Source: Pigmentiphaga humi (lineage in GTDB: Bacteria; Pseudomonadota; Gammaproteobacteria; Burkholderiales; Burkholderiaceae_B). From it: a stretch of DNA of 64,000 nucleotides. How positions within the stretch are numbered: the stretch's first letter is position 1; each line of letters begins with the position of its first letter. The notes below the pieces were generated by a model. That model worked only from the letters and a program-made list of their open reading frames with translations. It did no database searches and had not been told where the DNA came from. Positions 16,384-23,624 of the stretch are shown here, one piece after another. The stretch lies in assembly GCF_900606115.1 (NCBI RefSeq), contig NZ_UWPJ01000005.1, positions 124,001-188,000 on the forward strand. Direction: 5' to 3'. Both the position numbers and the translations under genes were made by a program.

Positions 16384-18626
16384 GCACCGCCCTCCAGTGC
16401 CGGCACGCCGACCGGCGCGCCCGCAAGCGGCAGCGACAGGTGCAGCCTGCAGCCGCTGCCCGTCCGCTCCAGCACCACGCTGCCGCGATACTCGGCCAGG
16501 CGCCGCTTCATTCCCGTCAGCCCCAGGCCTACCCCGGCCGTGCCGTCCGGCACCACGGCGGCCTGTCCGGGATCGCCGGCCAGGCGGTCGTCGAGCATGA
16601 CGATGTCCAGCCCCTGCTCGCCGGCCAGGACCTGCACCGACACCCGTTCCGGCCGGCCGTGTTTGAGCGCATTGGACAAGCCCTCGCGCAAGGCGCGCTC
16701 CAGCGTCGCCTTCATGCGCGCCGGAATGGCCGGCTGCGTGTCCGTCCAGCCACGGGCGGACAGCGTGCCCTGCCATTCGAAAGCGACCCCGGCCGCCTCG
16801 CAGCGCGCCGCCATCTCCGCACGCCAGTCGGCCAGGGCGTCGGCCAGCGGCAGGCTGCGGCCCTCCAGCGCGGACAGCGTGGTGCGCAGGTCGCCCATGG
16901 CGGCCCGCGCCACGTCGGCGGCCACCCCGTCCCCGGCGCGCGAGGCATGGTGGATCAGCATGAGCAGCCGCGCGCCGATGTCGTCGTGCATGTCCTGGGC
17001 GATGCGGTGGCGCTCCTCGCGTACGCCGCGCTCGTAGGAATCGCGCCCCTCGCTGGATTTGTGCATCAGGCTGGCGAGCGAATCGGCCAGCTCGGCGTCG
17101 CGCGGCGCGAACAGCCTGCGCCCCCGGTCGGCCAGCCGCAGCGTGCGGCCCGCCATGCCGCCGCAGGCGGGCACCCACAGCGCCTGTCCCGACTCCATCA
17201 GGCAGGCCGCGGCATCCCCGGGGGCGGCGCCGTCCGCGCGGCGGGTTTCCACCGGATCGAACAAGCTCGCCAGCAGCGCGTCCCAACGTTGTTCCTGCTC
17301 CCCCCGCGACGCCGAGAACGCAATGCGGATCAACTCCGGCAAGGTGCTTTCCACCCGCGCTTCGCGCGAACCGGTCAGGCGCCGCCACAGCCACTGCCGG
17401 AACGGGAAGTACAGCCAGCCGCACACCAACAGGCTCACGCCCAGCGAAAACGCCGGGTTCCAGCGCATCCAGACGATCAGCGCCACGTCCATCAGCACCA
17501 CCGCCAGCGCGCCGGCCATCCACAGCAGGATCCGGTAGGCCCAGCGGTCGAGATCGAACAGCCGGTAGCGGCGCAGGCCGAACGCCAGGCCGATGTAGAT
17601 GATCAGGAAATAGCCGAAGGCGTAGCCCTGGGCGATCGGCGGGAAGAAGCCCAGGACCTTGGAGCCGATCGTGGAGAACACGAACAGCCCGCTGCCCACC
17701 AGCATGGACAGCGCCAGCCAGCGCAGCGCGGCGCGGTCGAGCGGCCGGCCCCGGCTGGCGCGCCACTGCACGCCGGCCAGCACCATGGCCCCGACCATCT
17801 CGGACAGGATGCCCAGGCGGCTCCAGTTCTGGTCGGGCACCCATTGCAGCGCGTCGGCCGCCCACAGCGCGCCGTAGAACAGCGGCAGCAGCGCCAGCGT
17901 CCAGGCCGGCACCAGCCGGCGCGGATAGCTCAGGAACACCGCCAGCAAGGCGCACCCGAACAGGAAGGCGCCGCCGTGGTTCATTGCCGACAGGACGCGG
18001 AACAGGCCGCCGTCGAGCGCCAGCTCGCGGCTGCTGTAGACCGCGGCGGGCAGCGCGAATGCCGGGAAGGCGATGCCCGTGAGCGCGAACATCGCCGCGC
18101 CCAGGTCGCCCGGCCGCAGCGCCCAGACCCAGCACGCGATCAGGCAGCCGGTGCAGCTGACCACGAGCTGGAACCAGAAGGTCAGCGGCAGCGATGGCAG
18201 CGGCCGCGCCTGCGGCGTCCAGGTCGCCTCGCGGACGCTGCCGTCCGCGTCCAGCCAGCTCGCCTGCACCGGCCCGTCGAGCAGACTGCGCAACGCGGAC
18301 TGGCGCGCGAAGAAGCGATTCATGTCGGCGAACTCGTCGAAGAAATCCGGCTCCTCGATCAGGTCCTGCGCTTCGATCTCCACGCGTCCCTGGCCGTCCG
18401 GCCGCGCCAGCGCCAGCCGCGCGGCATCCGGTCCGAGCTGTTGCGCCGGAGCATCGGAGCGGCCGGCAGCCATGATCGCGCCGCCCGGCTCGGCCACGGT
18501 GAACGCCACGCCCAGCCAAGGCGTCTGCAGCGCGCCCCAGATGGCCGCGCCGGCGGCGCCCAGGCATAGTGCCAGCGCTGCCAGCAGGAGACGGGCGGGA
18601 ACAGCCAGGAAACGGGTGGCGAACAT
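16380..18626 (-). CDS. multi-pass membrane histidine kinase, NarL-partner type
   Basis: A 748-residue sensor kinase. It has one N-terminal membrane helix (about 5-28), an extracytoplasmic region of about 120 residues, then about nine more membrane helices (about 155-415). A cytoplasmic linker leads to a HisKA_3 dimerisation region with phospho-acceptor His about 547 in EERHRIAQDMHDDIGARL, and an ATPase domain (GVGLGLTGMKRR). Such long multi-span input regions usually sense membrane-embedded or lipid-like signals, but no known sensor domain is recognised. The start at 18626 is chosen because the membrane helix follows at once. It is coupled to the response regulator by ATGA. Confidence 0.88.
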   Translation of the reverse strand: MFATRFLAVPARLLLAALALCLGAAGAAIWGALQTPWLGVAFTVAEPGGAIMAAGRSDAPAQQLGPDAARLALARPDGQGRVEIEAQDLIEEPDFFDEFADMNRFFARQSALRSLLDGPVQASWLDADGSVREATWTPQARPLPSLPLTFWFQLVVSCTGCLIACWVWALRPGDLGAAMFALTGIAFPAFALPAAVYSSRELALDGGLFRVLSAMNHGGAFLFGCALLAVFLSYPRRLVPAWTLALLPLFYGALWAADALQWVPDQNWSRLGILSEMVGAMVLAGVQWRASRGRPLDRAALRWLALSMLVGSGLFVFSTIGSKVLGFFPPIAQGYAFGYFLIIYIGLAFGLRRYRLFDLDRWAYRILLWMAGALAVVLMDVALIVWMRWNPAFSLGVSLLVCGWLYFPFRQWLWRRLTGSREARVESTLPELIRIAFSASRGEQEQRWDALLASLFDPVETRRADGAAPGDAAACLMESGQALWVPACGGMAGRTLRLADRGRRLFAPRDAELADSLASLMHKSSEGRDSYERGVREERHRIAQDMHDDIGARLLMLIHHASRAGDGVAADVARAAMGDLRTTLSALEGRSLPLADALADWRAEMAARCEAAGVAFEWQGTLSARGWTDTQPAIPARMKATLERALREGLSNALKHGRPERVSVQVLAGEQGLDIVMLDDRLAGDPGQAAVVPDGTAGVGLGLTGMKRRLAEYRGSVVLERTGSGCRLHLSLPLAGAPVGVPALEGGA

Positions 18627-18832
18627 GGAGGGCCTGGGGAGCGGAATCGCGGCAGCGTATCGCACGATGATGAACAAAGCCGATGCGCAGTACAAGCCAT
18701 TGCTGCGTCCGCGGCAACCCCGCATTCGCGGGATTGTGCGGGCCGCAGGCCGCGGGAAGAATTGGCCCACCCGGCGCTCCCCCGGACCAGGAGGGCGCGA
18801 GGCTACCTTCCACCCAGCACCCGAGGACCTCC

Positions 18833-19930
18833 ATGATCACGATTCCCTTCGACCTGCCGCGCCTGGCCCGCTACGCCGCGGCAGCTTGTATCGCACTGGC
18901 CGTCAGCGCCTGCGGCGGCGGCGACGGTTCGAGCACCCCCGCCGCCGGCAGCGGCGGTTCCGGCGGCTCTGCCGAGACCGTCACCCTCTCCGGCACCGCG
19001 GCCACGGGCGCGCCGGTCAAGGGCGGCACCGTCGTGGCCATCAACGCCAACGGCAACACCGTGGAAGCCAAGACCAAGGACAATGGCGACTACGAACTGA
19101 CGATAGGCTCCGCTCCCCCCTACCTGCTCAAGATCACCACGACCGCCAGCGGTACGCTGTACTCGTTCGCCTCGGCCGGCGGCCGGGCCAACCTGACGCC
19201 GCTGACCACGCTGGCGCTGCACGACGCCAACGGGAAAAAGCCGCTGGCCGCGCTGTTCGAAGGCTGGAAGAGCACGCGCCTGGCCGCCGACGCGGTCACC
19301 GCTGCCGCCAAGCGGGTCAACGCCAACTTCCAGGCAAGCTATACCGCCCAAGGCGTCGACTACAAGACCTTCGATTTCTTCGGCAGCGCCTTCTCCGCCA
19401 ACGGCAAGGGCTTCGACGCGGTGCTCGACGGCATCTCGGTTTCACTGAGCTGCTCGACCAATTCCTGCTCGGAAACCATCAAGGTCGGCGATACGGTCTA
19501 CACCTATAACTTCACGATCGACACCACGGGCATCTCGTTCACGTCCGGCGGCGGCAGCTCCGGCGGCGCGACCTCGACGATCCCGGCCGGATCGACCTGG
19601 GACCTGACCCTGTCTGGCACGGCCAGCGGCCAGTCGATCAACCAGACGATCCAGAACATCGAACTCGCCGCGGTGCCGACCTCGGTCGACGGCGCGCAGA
19701 GCGCGGTCGCGCAGTTCGGCGGCCAGGGCGGCACGGTGACCACTCCCGACATGACCATCAAGTACAACCTCGGCAGCAGCAGCTACCAAGGCTGCGGCAG
19801 CTGCGGCGTGGGCAGCACCATCGTCATGAAGGTCAAGGGCAGCATCACGGTGTCCGGCACGGTCAACGGCTTCCCGGTCAACCAGAGCAGCGACTTCGAC
19901 TACACCTATACCTATAAACGCGTGAAGTAG
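18833..19930 (+). CDS. Gly/Ser/Thr-rich lipoprotein of unknown function
   Basis: A 365-residue exported lipoprotein: a signal peptide with lipobox LAVSAC (Cys27), then a GGGDGSSTPAAGSGGSGGS linker. A domain starting VTLSGTAATGAPVKGGTVVA resembles a carboxypeptidase-like or Ig-like beta-sandwich (about 45-120). Later parts have Gly/Ser-rich spacers and two short cysteine-bearing segments (LSCSTNSC and YQGCGSCGVG). Similar beta-sandwich lipoproteins are common at the outer surface of Burkholderiales, without known roles. GAGGA ahead of the ATG supports the start. Hairpin element copy 3 follows the stop codon. Confidence 0.75.
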   Translation: MITIPFDLPRLARYAAAACIALAVSACGGGDGSSTPAAGSGGSGGSAETVTLSGTAATGAPVKGGTVVAINANGNTVEAKTKDNGDYELTIGSAPPYLLKITTTASGTLYSFASAGGRANLTPLTTLALHDANGKKPLAALFEGWKSTRLAADAVTAAAKRVNANFQASYTAQGVDYKTFDFFGSAFSANGKGFDAVLDGISVSLSCSTNSCSETIKVGDTVYTYNFTIDTTGISFTSGGGSSGGATSTIPAGSTWDLTLSGTASGQSINQTIQNIELAAVPTSVDGAQSAVAQFGGQGGTVTTPDMTIKYNLGSSSYQGCGSCGVGSTIVMKVKGSITVSGTVNGFPVNQSSDFDYTYTYKRVK

Positions 19931-19943
19931 GCCCACGAGGTAA

Positions 19944-20022
19944 GCCCCCCCCTACGCGCTTCGCGCGCCCCCCAGGGGGCGATGCGGGTGGACCGGCGGA
20001 GCCGGATCCACCGCATCCTGGG
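19944..20022 (+). repeat. intergenic hairpin element, copy 3
   Basis: It starts 13 nt after the stop of the lipoprotein gene. The 37-nt hairpin at 19981-20017 has outer arms GATGCGG / CCGCATC, middle GTGGA / TCCAC, inner CCGGC / GCCGG and a GGA loop. The gap 19931-20305 is otherwise filled by three terminator-like repeats. Confidence 0.78.
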
Positions 20023-20051
20023 GAACACAAGCGTGCGTAGCGTAGTGTTAT

Positions 20052-20090
20052 GCCCGGCCTGGCAATCCCCCGGAGGCTGGGCTTTTTTTT
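20052..20090 (+). terminator. Rho-independent terminator, first unit of a tandem set
   Basis: Arms GCCC-GG-CCT and AGG-CT-GGGC are followed by eight T residues (20083-20090). It is the first of three related T-run units in a row downstream of the lipoprotein gene. Confidence 0.7.
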
Positions 20091-20160
20091 GCTCGGACGC
20101 CCTACGGCAAAAGGTGTCCCCTCGGGGTAGCGTAGTCGAAGACGTAGCGTGGGTTTTTTT
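20091..20160 (+). repeat. terminator-like repeat, second unit
   Basis: A 70-bp unit with CGGCAAAA, a CCCCTCGGGG hairpin, GTAGCGTAG and GCGTGGG followed by seven T residues. It is related to the unit at 20161-20236 and to the one at 23564-23620. Confidence 0.6.
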
Positions 20161-20236
20161 ACCGCCGGGCCGCCCCAAGGCAAAAACGCCGCTCGGGGGT
20201 AACGTAGCCGGAGGCTTGGCGTGGGGGCCTTTTTGT
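20161..20236 (+). repeat. terminator-like repeat, third unit
   Basis: This unit has GGCCGCCCCAAGGC pairing imperfectly with GGCTTGGCGTGGGGGCC, an inner CGCTCGGGGG segment and a final T-run (20230-20234). It shares a long identical stretch, from CCGGGCCGCC onward, with the terminator at 23564-23620. Confidence 0.65.
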
Positions 20237-20305
20237 CCGCGGGCAGCTACTAGGCACGTAAGAGGCACGGGTCTTGCTGAGGGAAGTATTTTCAGGAGAC
20301 TTCCC

Positions 20306-20530
20306 ATGACCAGCCGCCCGTCCGAGCCCGCCGCCAAGCCGGGCACCGTCATACGCGAACGTCCCGCCGATCCCAACTGGCTGGGCGTCGGGTCCGAAGA
20401 CCCGCCGCGCGAGCGGGTCGAACCTCAAACCGGCGTTGAGCCTGCCGACGTGGGCAGGAAGATGCCGGGTGAAGTGCCGCCCGGGGGCAAGCCTCCATCG
20501 CATCCGGGACGCGATCCGGACCTGGCCTGA
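20306..20530 (+). CDS. small hydrophilic Pro/Glu-rich protein, unknown
   Basis: A 74-residue protein with no hydrophobic segment. It is rich in Pro, Glu, Arg and Gly (for example REPPADPNWLGVGSEDPP-like composition) and probably disordered. CAGGAGA at 20294-20300 gives a good ribosome site for the ATG at 20306. I do not recognise a family. It converges with another small polar protein at 20594-20872. Similar short proteins in Burkholderiales are often stress-induced, but nothing here proves that. Confidence 0.55.
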   Translation: MTSRPSEPAAKPGTVIRERPADPNWLGVGSEDPPRERVEPQTGVEPADVGRKMPGEVPPGGKPPSHPGRDPDLA

Positions 20531-20593
20531 CATCCAGCCTCCTTGCGCACCGAGCCGCGCCCCCAAAGGGGCGGTTCGGTCGCGCCGTCGTGC

Positions 20594-20872
20594 CTATTCT
20601 TCTTCCCCGTTGCGCCGCTCGTTGCCCGCCGCGCCGTCGCTGCGCACTTCCACGTCGGCGCCCTGCTGGCCACGCTGCGCGGGGGTGAAATCGTCGGATC
20701 CGGGCAGCGTCCCGGTCCTGGCTTCGCGGCTGGCCTCTGCCGTCCCCTGGTCGAATTCGGTCGTGGCGCCCGGCGGGCCGGGGGGATGGTCCATGTCGGG
20801 ACGCGGCGCGTCGTCGGAGGAAACATGCTTCGGGCGCGGCGCGCCGGCATTCGGATCTGGAGTGGGTTTCAT
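20594..20872 (-). CDS. small acidic Pro-rich protein, unknown
   Basis: A 92-residue hydrophilic protein, rich in Pro, Asp, Gly and Glu, ending in NGEEE, with no membrane segment or cysteine. CAGGAG about 7 nt upstream of the ATG supports translation. No family is recognised, and the composition suggests disorder. The 224 bp between it and the toxin gene at 21097 show no gene; only the AT-rich operator at 21064-21086 stands out there. Confidence 0.5.
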   Translation of the reverse strand: MKPTPDPNAGAPRPKHVSSDDAPRPDMDHPPGPPGATTEFDQGTAEASREARTGTLPGSDDFTPAQRGQQGADVEVRSDGAAGNERRNGEEE

Positions 20873-21063
20873 GGTCGGCTCCTGCTCGATTGGCGCTCCG
20901 AGGCAGCAGCTTTCATGCCTGCGCAGCAGTGCGCATCCACAGATGCGCGATCCAGAAAGCGTGACATTTTCATCCCGGGCAACGCACTTGCCGCCCCCGG
21001 CATGCGGTGAAATCAGGGCGCGACGATCCAGCAGAGGCAGATCGTTCTTAAATATATGTCTGT

Positions 21064-21086
21064 GTACTATAGTTTCCTGTACTATA
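21064..21086. promoter_or_regulatory. direct-repeat promoter/operator of toxin-antitoxin genes
   Basis: GTACTATA occurs twice (21064-21071 and 21079-21086), 15 bp apart, the first containing the palindrome ACTATAGT. It ends 10 bp upstream of the toxin GTG in an AT-rich island, and is the likely site for autoregulation by the antitoxin. Confidence 0.55.
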
Positions 21087-21096
21087 AAAAGGCGTC

Positions 21097-21480
21097 GTGC
21101 GGGTATTCAAGACCAAGGGTGTGAAGCGATTCGCCCGCCGTGAACACATCACCGATGCCAGCCTGAGACTGGCCATCGAACGGGCTCGCCAAGGCGCTAT
21201 CGACGCAGATCTGGGTAGCGGACTCATCAAACAACGCGTCGCGCGTCCCGGACAAGGCCGCTCCGGTGGGTTTCGTATGGTCGTGGCCTACCGCGAAGCC
21301 GATCGGGCGGTATTTTTGTACGGATTTGCCAAGAATGACCGCGAAAACATCAGCGGCGACGAATTGCAAACGTTGCGCACCATCGGGGCAAATTGGCTCG
21401 CAGCATCAGCCTCGGTGATTCGGCAAGCGCTGAGCGATGGCGACCTGCAGGAGATTGACGATGACGACGACCAAGCGTAG
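21097..21480 (+). CDS. RelE/HigB-type toxin of a type II toxin-antitoxin pair
   Basis: A 127-residue protein whose first 100 residues match the RelE-like toxin family (PF06296 type), with the core RVARPGQGRSGGFRMVVAY and LYGFAKNDRENIS. Such toxins are mRNA interferases, or bind the ribosome, and stop translation. The acidic tail EIDDDDDQA is unusual. It starts with GTG after an AAAAAGG ribosome site. The toxin gene comes first and overlaps the antitoxin gene by 20 bases, the order usual for HigBA-like systems. The lower GC of the region suggests horizontal origin. Confidence 0.83.
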   Translation: MRVFKTKGVKRFARREHITDASLRLAIERARQGAIDADLGSGLIKQRVARPGQGRSGGFRMVVAYREADRAVFLYGFAKNDRENISGDELQTLRTIGANWLAASASVIRQALSDGDLQEIDDDDDQA

Positions 21481-21793
21481 CCGCCTTTCCAATGAGCTCG
21501 TAGAGATGGCGGACGCGCAGCGCCGGTTGGGAATCATGGACCAGGCGACACACGAAAAAATCACCGCTCGCCATCTCGGAACGGCTGCATTGCCGACGGC
21601 CGAACCCATCACGGCCCAACAGGTGCGCGAAGTGCGCGAGAACGCCCGCCTGAGCCAAGCAGCACTGGCGCGCTATCTCAACATGACGGCTGGTTATGTA
21701 TCGCAGCTCGAGCGCGGTGCAACGCAGGCCAAAGGTCCGGCTCTGGCACTGCTGAACATCATCCGGCGCAAGGGAATCGCCGCGCTTTCTTGA
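21461..21793 (+). CDS. HigA/NadS-type antitoxin with Xre helix-turn-helix
   Basis: A 110-residue protein with a helix-turn-helix of the Xre type (about 50-105, including REVRENARLSQAALARYLNMTAGYVSQLE). The N-terminal 45 residues probably bind the toxin. It would neutralise the RelE-like toxin and repress the shared promoter at the GTACTATA repeats. CAGGAG 7 nt ahead of the ATG lies inside the toxin gene, so the two products are translationally linked. Confidence 0.85.
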   Translation: MTTTKRSRLSNELVEMADAQRRLGIMDQATHEKITARHLGTAALPTAEPITAQQVREVRENARLSQAALARYLNMTAGYVSQLERGATQAKGPALALLNIIRRKGIAALS

Positions 21794-21868
21794 GCCGCTG
21801 CCCAAAAAGAGTCGGGCAAAATAGAGGCTGGCGGTCCGCCGCCGTTTTCCCGTTTTTCCGGATTGCCC

Positions 21869-23008
21869 ATGCCTGCCATTACCTGCATCGAAGACCTGCG
21901 CCAGCTCGCCAGGAAGCGCGTGCCCCGCGCCTTCTACGACTACGCGGACAGCGGTTCCTACACGGAGTGCACTTATCGCGCCAACGCCGACGACCTCGCG
22001 GCCATCAAGCTGCGCCAGCGCGTGGCGATCAATGTCGAGGACCGTTCGACCCGCGCCACCATGCTGGGGCAGGAAGTCAGCATGCCGGTGGCGATCTCGC
22101 CCACCGGGCTGGCGGGCATGCAGTGGGCCGACGGCGAGATACTGGGCGCGCAGGCGGCCGAAGCGTTCGGCATCCCGTTCACGCTGTCCACCATGAGCAT
22201 CTGCTCGATCGAGGACGTCGCGGCGGCCACCACCCGGCCGTTCTGGTTCCAGCTCTACGTGATGCGCGACCGCGGGTTCATCGCCGATCTGATCCAGCGC
22301 GCCAAGGCCGCGCGCTGCTCGGCGCTGGTGCTGACCCTGGACCTGCAGATCCTCGGCCAGCGCCACAAGGACATCCGCAACGGCATGACCGTGCCGCTGC
22401 GGCCCACGCTGGCCAACCTGCTGGACGTGGCCGGCAAGCCCGGCTGGGCGCTGCGCATGCTGGGCGCCAAACGCAAGACCTTCGGCAACCTGGCGGGCTA
22501 CGTCAAGGACGCCAGCGACATCAACAGCCTGGGCCGCTGGACCGCCCGCCAGTTCGATCCCACGCTGTCGTGGAAGGACGTGGAGTGGATCCGCCAACAA
22601 TGGGGCGGCAAGCTGATCATGAAGGGCATCCTCGACGCCGAGGACGCGAGCATCGCCGCGTCCTGCGGCGCCGACGCCATCGTGGTGAGCAACCACGGCG
22701 GCCGCCAGCTGGACGGCGCGCTGTCCTCGATCGCCGCGCTGCCCGCCGTGGTCGAGGCGGTCGGCCACCAGACCGAGGTGCTGTTCGACGGCGGCGTGCG
22801 CAGCGGCCAGGACGTGCTCAAGGCGCTGGCGCTGGGCGCGCGCGGCGCGATGATCGGCCGGGCCTTCCTCTACGGGCTGGGCGCGATGGGCAAGCCCGGC
22901 GTGTCGGCCGCGCTCGACATCATCCAGAAAGAGCTCGACGTGAGCATGGCGCTGACCGGCACCCGAACCATCGGCGAGATCGGCCCCCACATCCTGGCCG
23001 GCCGCTGA
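21869..23008 (+). CDS. lldD: FMN-dependent L-lactate dehydrogenase
   Basis: A 379-residue alpha-hydroxyacid dehydrogenase with the FMN-binding (alpha/beta)8 barrel. The active site is visible in SNHGGRQLDGALSS (catalytic His and Arg), phosphate binding in GGVRSGQDVLKALALGARGAMIGR, and LGQRHKDIRNGM is the typical LldD loop. It oxidises L-lactate to pyruvate and passes electrons to the respiratory chain at the inner face of the membrane. A glycolate or mandelate oxidase role is possible but less likely. The start is the ATG at 21869. It stands alone after the toxin-antitoxin pair. Confidence 0.87.
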   Translation: MPAITCIEDLRQLARKRVPRAFYDYADSGSYTECTYRANADDLAAIKLRQRVAINVEDRSTRATMLGQEVSMPVAISPTGLAGMQWADGEILGAQAAEAFGIPFTLSTMSICSIEDVAAATTRPFWFQLYVMRDRGFIADLIQRAKAARCSALVLTLDLQILGQRHKDIRNGMTVPLRPTLANLLDVAGKPGWALRMLGAKRKTFGNLAGYVKDASDINSLGRWTARQFDPTLSWKDVEWIRQQWGGKLIMKGILDAEDASIAASCGADAIVVSNHGGRQLDGALSSIAALPAVVEAVGHQTEVLFDGGVRSGQDVLKALALGARGAMIGRAFLYGLGAMGKPGVSAALDIIQKELDVSMALTGTRTIGEIGPHILAGR

Positions 23009-23127
23009 AGGGAAGGCCCGCCACGGTTGCCCTGCGGCGGCAAAGCGCCGGATAATGGCGGCGGTTCGAGGCGCGGCCGGGGGAAGGCCGGCGCTTGCGA
23101 GGCCTCCCATCCGCTCTGGAGCATCCC

Positions 23128-23550
23128 ATGAAGGTTTTGTTGTCCGGCCTGGCTGCCGCGCTGCTGCTGGTGGCCGGTTGCGCCACCACCGAAGAAACCA
23201 ATACGGCCATACGGACGCGCTGGATAGGACAGCCCAGCGACGTGTTCTTTGCCCAATACGGCCCGCCGCAGCGCTCGTACAAGCTCGCCGACGGCAGCGC
23301 CGTCTACAACTGGCGCGGCGGCGAGAAGTCCATCCAGCATGCCGCGCAGTACCGCGACGTCCCGCGCGACAAGGATCCCAAGAAGACCGACCGGGTGATG
23401 GTCGCTCCGGCGCGCACGGTGGAGCTGTTCTGCGAGCTGCAGATCAACGTCGATGCCGGCGGCCGCATCTCCGCCATCCAGACCCAGCGCGAATCGTCGG
23501 GGGCGGGCTTCAGCTTCTCGCGCTGCGCCGAAGTCTTCGAAGGACGCTAG
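23128..23550 (+). CDS. small lipoprotein, unknown function
   Basis: A 140-residue lipoprotein with a clear signal peptide and lipobox (LVAGC, Cys18). The body has GQPSDVFFAQYGPPQRSYKLADGSAVYNWRGG, reminiscent of small outer-membrane assembly-type (BamE/SmpA-like) repeats found in periplasmic lipoproteins, followed by a likely disulphide pair (FCEL and SRCAEVF). No function is assigned. It is probably transcribed alone and is ended by the strong terminator at 23564-23620. Confidence 0.75.
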   Translation: MKVLLSGLAAALLLVAGCATTEETNTAIRTRWIGQPSDVFFAQYGPPQRSYKLADGSAVYNWRGGEKSIQHAAQYRDVPRDKDPKKTDRVMVAPARTVELFCELQINVDAGGRISAIQTQRESSGAGFSFSRCAEVFEGR

Positions 23551-23563
23551 GGCTTTTGCCGCC

Positions 23564-23620
23564 GGGCCGCCCCAAGGCAAAACGCCCCCTCGGGGGCAGC
23601 GAAGCGTGGGGGCCCTTTTT
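23564..23620 (+). terminator. Rho-independent terminator with nested hairpin
   Basis: Outer arms GGGCC(G)CCCC and GGGGGCCC, an inner CCCCCTCGGGGG hairpin, then five T residues (23616-23620). It ends the lipoprotein transcript and lies 5 bp before the 3' end of the convergent cardiolipin synthase gene. It is the third member of the repeat family near 20.1 kb. Confidence 0.75.
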
Positions 23621-23624
23621 GAGC

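Noticed and set aside
15751-18569. Long plus-strand frames opposite the NarL-type two-component genes
   Set aside because: Gln/Arg/His-rich shadow sequence with no domain; the minus-strand kinase and regulator are intact and overlap by ATGA.
19878-20376. Minus-strand frames of 101 and 154 codons across the repeat region
   Set aside because: Their repeated peptide segments arise from the terminator-like DNA repeats and not from coding conservation.
20873-21060. Possible extra small gene between the acidic protein and the toxin operon
   Set aside because: No frame with a ribosome site and coding-like composition was seen.
21350-23110. 586-codon minus-strand frame opposite the toxin-antitoxin and lactate dehydrogenase genes
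   Set aside because: It spans several real genes and an intergenic gap, has low-complexity composition and no recognisable domain.
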